The position numbers and the translations under genes are program-made. Positions 5,156 to 6,800 of a stretch of DNA of 6,800 nucleotides are shown one piece after another; the stretch's first letter is position 1, and every line of letters begins with the position of its first letter. The DNA comes from CAXTTV01 sp964247295. GTDB taxonomy: Bacteria > Chloroflexota > Ktedonobacteria > Ktedonobacterales > Ktedonobacteraceae. The DNA lies in assembly GCA_964247295.1 (NCBI GenBank), contig CAXTTV010000235.1, forward strand, positions 1 through 6,800. The letters run 5' to 3'. The notes below the pieces were generated by a model. The model ran no database searches and was not told the DNA's origin. It worked only from the letters and a program-made list of their open reading frames with translations.

Positions 5156-5920
5156 ATGGGACGACTGGACGAGCGAGTGGCCTTTGTGACGGGAGCTGGA
5201 CGCGGCATTGGGGCTGCGACGGCGCTCCGGATGGCGGAGGAGGGCGCGCGCGTGGTGCTGGCCGATGTCGATACTGAGGGCAGTCAGCAGGTTTCGGCTG
5301 AACTGGAGCGCCTGGGGACCGAGAGCCTGGTGGTTCACTGCGATGTGAGCAGCCGGGAGGCGGTCGAGAAGGCTATGGCCCAGGCGGTTGAGCGCTTTGG
5401 CCGGCTGGATATCCTGGTGAATAACGCGGGCGTCCTGCGAGACAATCTGCTCTTTAAAATGTCCGATGAGGATTGGGAGACGGTGATGGGCGTGCATTTG
5501 CGCGGAGCTTTTTTGTGCAGCCGCGCGGCCCAGCAGTATATGGTGAAACAGAAGTTTGGTCGGATCATCTCGCTTTCATCTACATCAGCGTTGGGGAACA
5601 GAGGACAGGTTAATTATTCAACGGCGAAGGCTGGTCTGCAAGGCTTTACGAGAACGCTGGCGATCGAGCTAGGCCCCTTTGGGATTACGGCGAACGCGGT
5701 GGCTCCCGGCTATATCGATACGGAGATGACCCGCGCGACCGCTCGTCGGGTCGGCCTGGACCCGCAGGAGATGATCGAGCAGGCGAGTAAAGCGATTCCG
5801 GTGCGCCGCGTGGGACAGCCACGTGATGTCGCGAATGTGATCTGCTTTCTTTGCTCAGATGAGGCCAGCTACGTAAATGGACAGATTATTTATGTGTCGG
5901 GAGGCCCGGCACAAGGGTAA
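5156..5920 (+). CDS. fabG: FabG-like short-chain dehydrogenase/reductase
   Basis: A classical SDR of 254 residues, the usual length. Visible are the cofactor motif TGAGRGIG (12-19), NNAG (89-92), catalytic Ser141, Tyr154 and Lys158 (YSTAK), and the APG segment (183-185). Such enzymes reduce 3-oxoacyl-ACP in fatty acid synthesis, or act on acyl-CoA or other keto substrates, in the cytoplasm. Two details deserve note. Asp37 at the end of the second beta strand (VVLAD) favours NAD(H) over NADP(H). The Asn of the usual catalytic tetrad is replaced by His114 (VHLRG), as in the dehydrogenase part of peroxisomal multifunctional enzyme type 2. So the FabG name is a family label and hydroxyacyl-CoA dehydrogenase is an alternative. 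The ATG at 5156 has AAGGAG eight bases upstream. No other fatty acid synthesis gene adjoins it. Confidence 0.85.
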   Translation: MGRLDERVAFVTGAGRGIGAATALRMAEEGARVVLADVDTEGSQQVSAELERLGTESLVVHCDVSSREAVEKAMAQAVERFGRLDILVNNAGVLRDNLLFKMSDEDWETVMGVHLRGAFLCSRAAQQYMVKQKFGRIISLSSTSALGNRGQVNYSTAKAGLQGFTRTLAIELGPFGITANAVAPGYIDTEMTRATARRVGLDPQEMIEQASKAIPVRRVGQPRDVANVICFLCSDEASYVNGQIIYVSGGPAQG

Positions 5921-5931
5921 GCATGCAAGAG

Positions 5932-5960
5932 AACCAGGGGGCGGCATTCGCTCCCTGGTT
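5932..5960 (+). terminator. Hairpin terminator after the SDR gene
   Basis: AACCAGGG (5932-5939) pairs with CCCTGGTT (5953-5960), continued by a G-T wobble and GCG/CGC, around a five-base loop. This gives a 12-bp stem 11 bases after the stop codon. The tail is only TCCTCTATAA, without a clean T-run, so termination may be partial and some read-through into guaA is possible. Confidence 0.6.
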
Positions 5961-5980
5961 TCCTCTATAAAATCAAAGAC

Positions 5981-6002
5981 CGCACTCATTTTCTGATGTG
6001 CG
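5981..6002 (+). other. Small stem-loop in the guaA leader
   Basis: CGCACTCA (5981-5988) pairs with TGA (5994-5996) and GTGCG (5998-6002), with one bulged T and a TTTTC loop. It lies about 10 bases before the guaA Shine-Dalgarno. It does not resemble a purine riboswitch, being far too short and lacking three-way-junction elements. A functional role is unproven. Confidence 0.3.
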
Positions 6003-6026
6003 AGCATTTCCTGGAGAACGATTTCT

Positions 6027-6800
6027 ATGTCTTTACAAGGTCGCCGACAGGCGATTGTTATTCTGGATTATGGTTCACAATATAGTCGCTTGATCGCCCG
6101 GCGCGTCCGCGAATGTCAGGTATACAGCGAGCTGGTTCCAGCGACGACAACGCTGGCGGAGCTTCGCAAAAATGAGCATCTGGATATTCAGGGCTTCATA
6201 TTTTCCGGCGGCCCTTCCAGCGTCTACGATCAAAATGCGCCCGATTGTGATCCCGCGATTATTGAGAGCGGCTTGCCAATTCTGGGGATCTGCTACGGGA
6301 TGCAATTGCTGGCTCAACATCTGGGTGGGCATGTCGCGCCAGCCAGTGGAAGCCGGGAATACGGACCAGCCACGATTGAGGTGCCGGAACAGGCTCTGGC
6401 GGATATGCAAGCTTTCCGGATATTTGATGGAATTCATACGCTACCAACCCAGACGGATGCCCTGGATGCCAGCAAGCCTCGAGCAACTCTACGGATGCCG
6501 GTCTGGATGAGCCACGGGGATAGCGTGGATGTGCTACCGCCCGGCTTTAAAATCCTTGCGACCACGGAAAGCAATCCCGTGGCGGCGATCGCTCACCCGA
6601 AGGGCTATGTGGGCCTGCAATTCCATCCCGAGGTGACACACACCCCTCAAGGAACGGAGATTCTACGCAACTTCCTGTTTAAGATCTGCGACTGCGCCGC
6701 TGACTGGACCTTTAGCTCGGTCATCGAGGAAGCTGTGGAGCAGGTTCAGACACGGGTAGGGAATGGCCGGGTGATCTGCGCTCTCTCAGGCGGTGTGGAC
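6027..6800 (+). CDS. guaA: GMP synthase (glutamine-hydrolysing), 5' part
   Basis: The frame is open for 258 codons to the window edge. GuaA aminates XMP to GMP with glutamine and ATP, the last step of guanine nucleotide synthesis, in the cytoplasm. The class I glutamine amidotransferase domain is complete: ILDYGSQYSRLIARRVRE at the N-terminus, FSGGPSSVY (60-68), nucleophile Cys89 in GICYGMQ, SHGD (162-165), and FHPE with His200 and Glu202. The window stops inside the ATP-pyrophosphatase P-loop SGGVD (254-258), so the ATPase and dimerisation domains lie beyond. The stretch between REYG and VWMSHGD is about 15 residues longer than in E. coli GuaA. The ATG at 6027 follows CTGGAGA, about 10 bases between GGAG and the start. 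It is 106 bp behind the SDR gene and behind a probable terminator. Confidence 0.95.
   Translation, partial: MSLQGRRQAIVILDYGSQYSRLIARRVRECQVYSELVPATTTLAELRKNEHLDIQGFIFSGGPSSVYDQNAPDCDPAIIESGLPILGICYGMQLLAQHLGGHVAPASGSREYGPATIEVPEQALADMQAFRIFDGIHTLPTQTDALDASKPRATLRMPVWMSHGDSVDVLPPGFKILATTESNPVAAIAHPKGYVGLQFHPEVTHTPQGTEILRNFLFKICDCAADWTFSSVIEEAVEQVQTRVGNGRVICALSGGVD

Noticed and set aside
5090..5497. A 135-codon minus-strand open frame over the SDR promoter and gene start
   Set aside because: It is antisense to the SDR cofactor-binding region, and its composition (His/Gln/Arg/Leu-rich) is typical of shadow frames.

Overview
The window looks like chromosomal, mid-GC DNA (roughly 50-55% by eye) from a free-living bacterium. 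The gene set and protein style (bacterial dynamin, DUF164-type zinc ribbon next to RNase HI, FabG-like reductase, GuaA) would fit Chloroflexota, perhaps Ktedonobacteria. That placement is inference from memory, not a computed assignment. I see no tRNA, rRNA, CRISPR array, transposase or phage gene.

Layout. Positions 1-426 contain no convincing gene. They hold a terminator-like hairpin, a perfect 20-bp palindrome, two near-identical ATTTAAATC boxes, a near-consensus sigma70-type promoter and the start of a long leader. The promoter serves a small unrecognised membrane protein gene (427-795, +), which ends at a strong intrinsic terminator (803-857). Converging on it is a four-gene minus-strand cluster. 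Read in the direction of transcription it is: a coiled-coil/C4 zinc-ribbon protein (4830-4114), RNase HI (3977-3543), a bacterial dynamin-like GTPase with a membrane segment (3427-1592), and an RNase Z-like metallo-beta-lactamase-fold hydrolase (1599-868). The last two overlap by 8 bases (ATGAGTAG) and are probably translationally coupled. A divergent control region (4831-5155) separates the cluster from plus-strand fabG-like SDR (5156-5920). After a hairpin terminator comes guaA (6027 onward), cut by the window edge at its ATP-pyrophosphatase P-loop.

How the genes may work together. The zinc-ribbon/RNase HI pair is a known neighbourhood (for example Rv2229c-Rv2228c in Mycobacterium tuberculosis) and points to R-loop or RNA-DNA hybrid turnover. 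The dynamin-hydrolase pair is the least ordinary part: a membrane-remodelling GTPase tied by overlapping start and stop codons to a hydrolase that seems to lack one usual metal-binding histidine. The FabG-like reductase and GMP synthetase are housekeeping metabolism with no evident link to the cluster. I found no clear case for a wholly new system. The best candidates for follow-up are the dynamin-MBL pair and the structured promoter/leader region of the small membrane protein.
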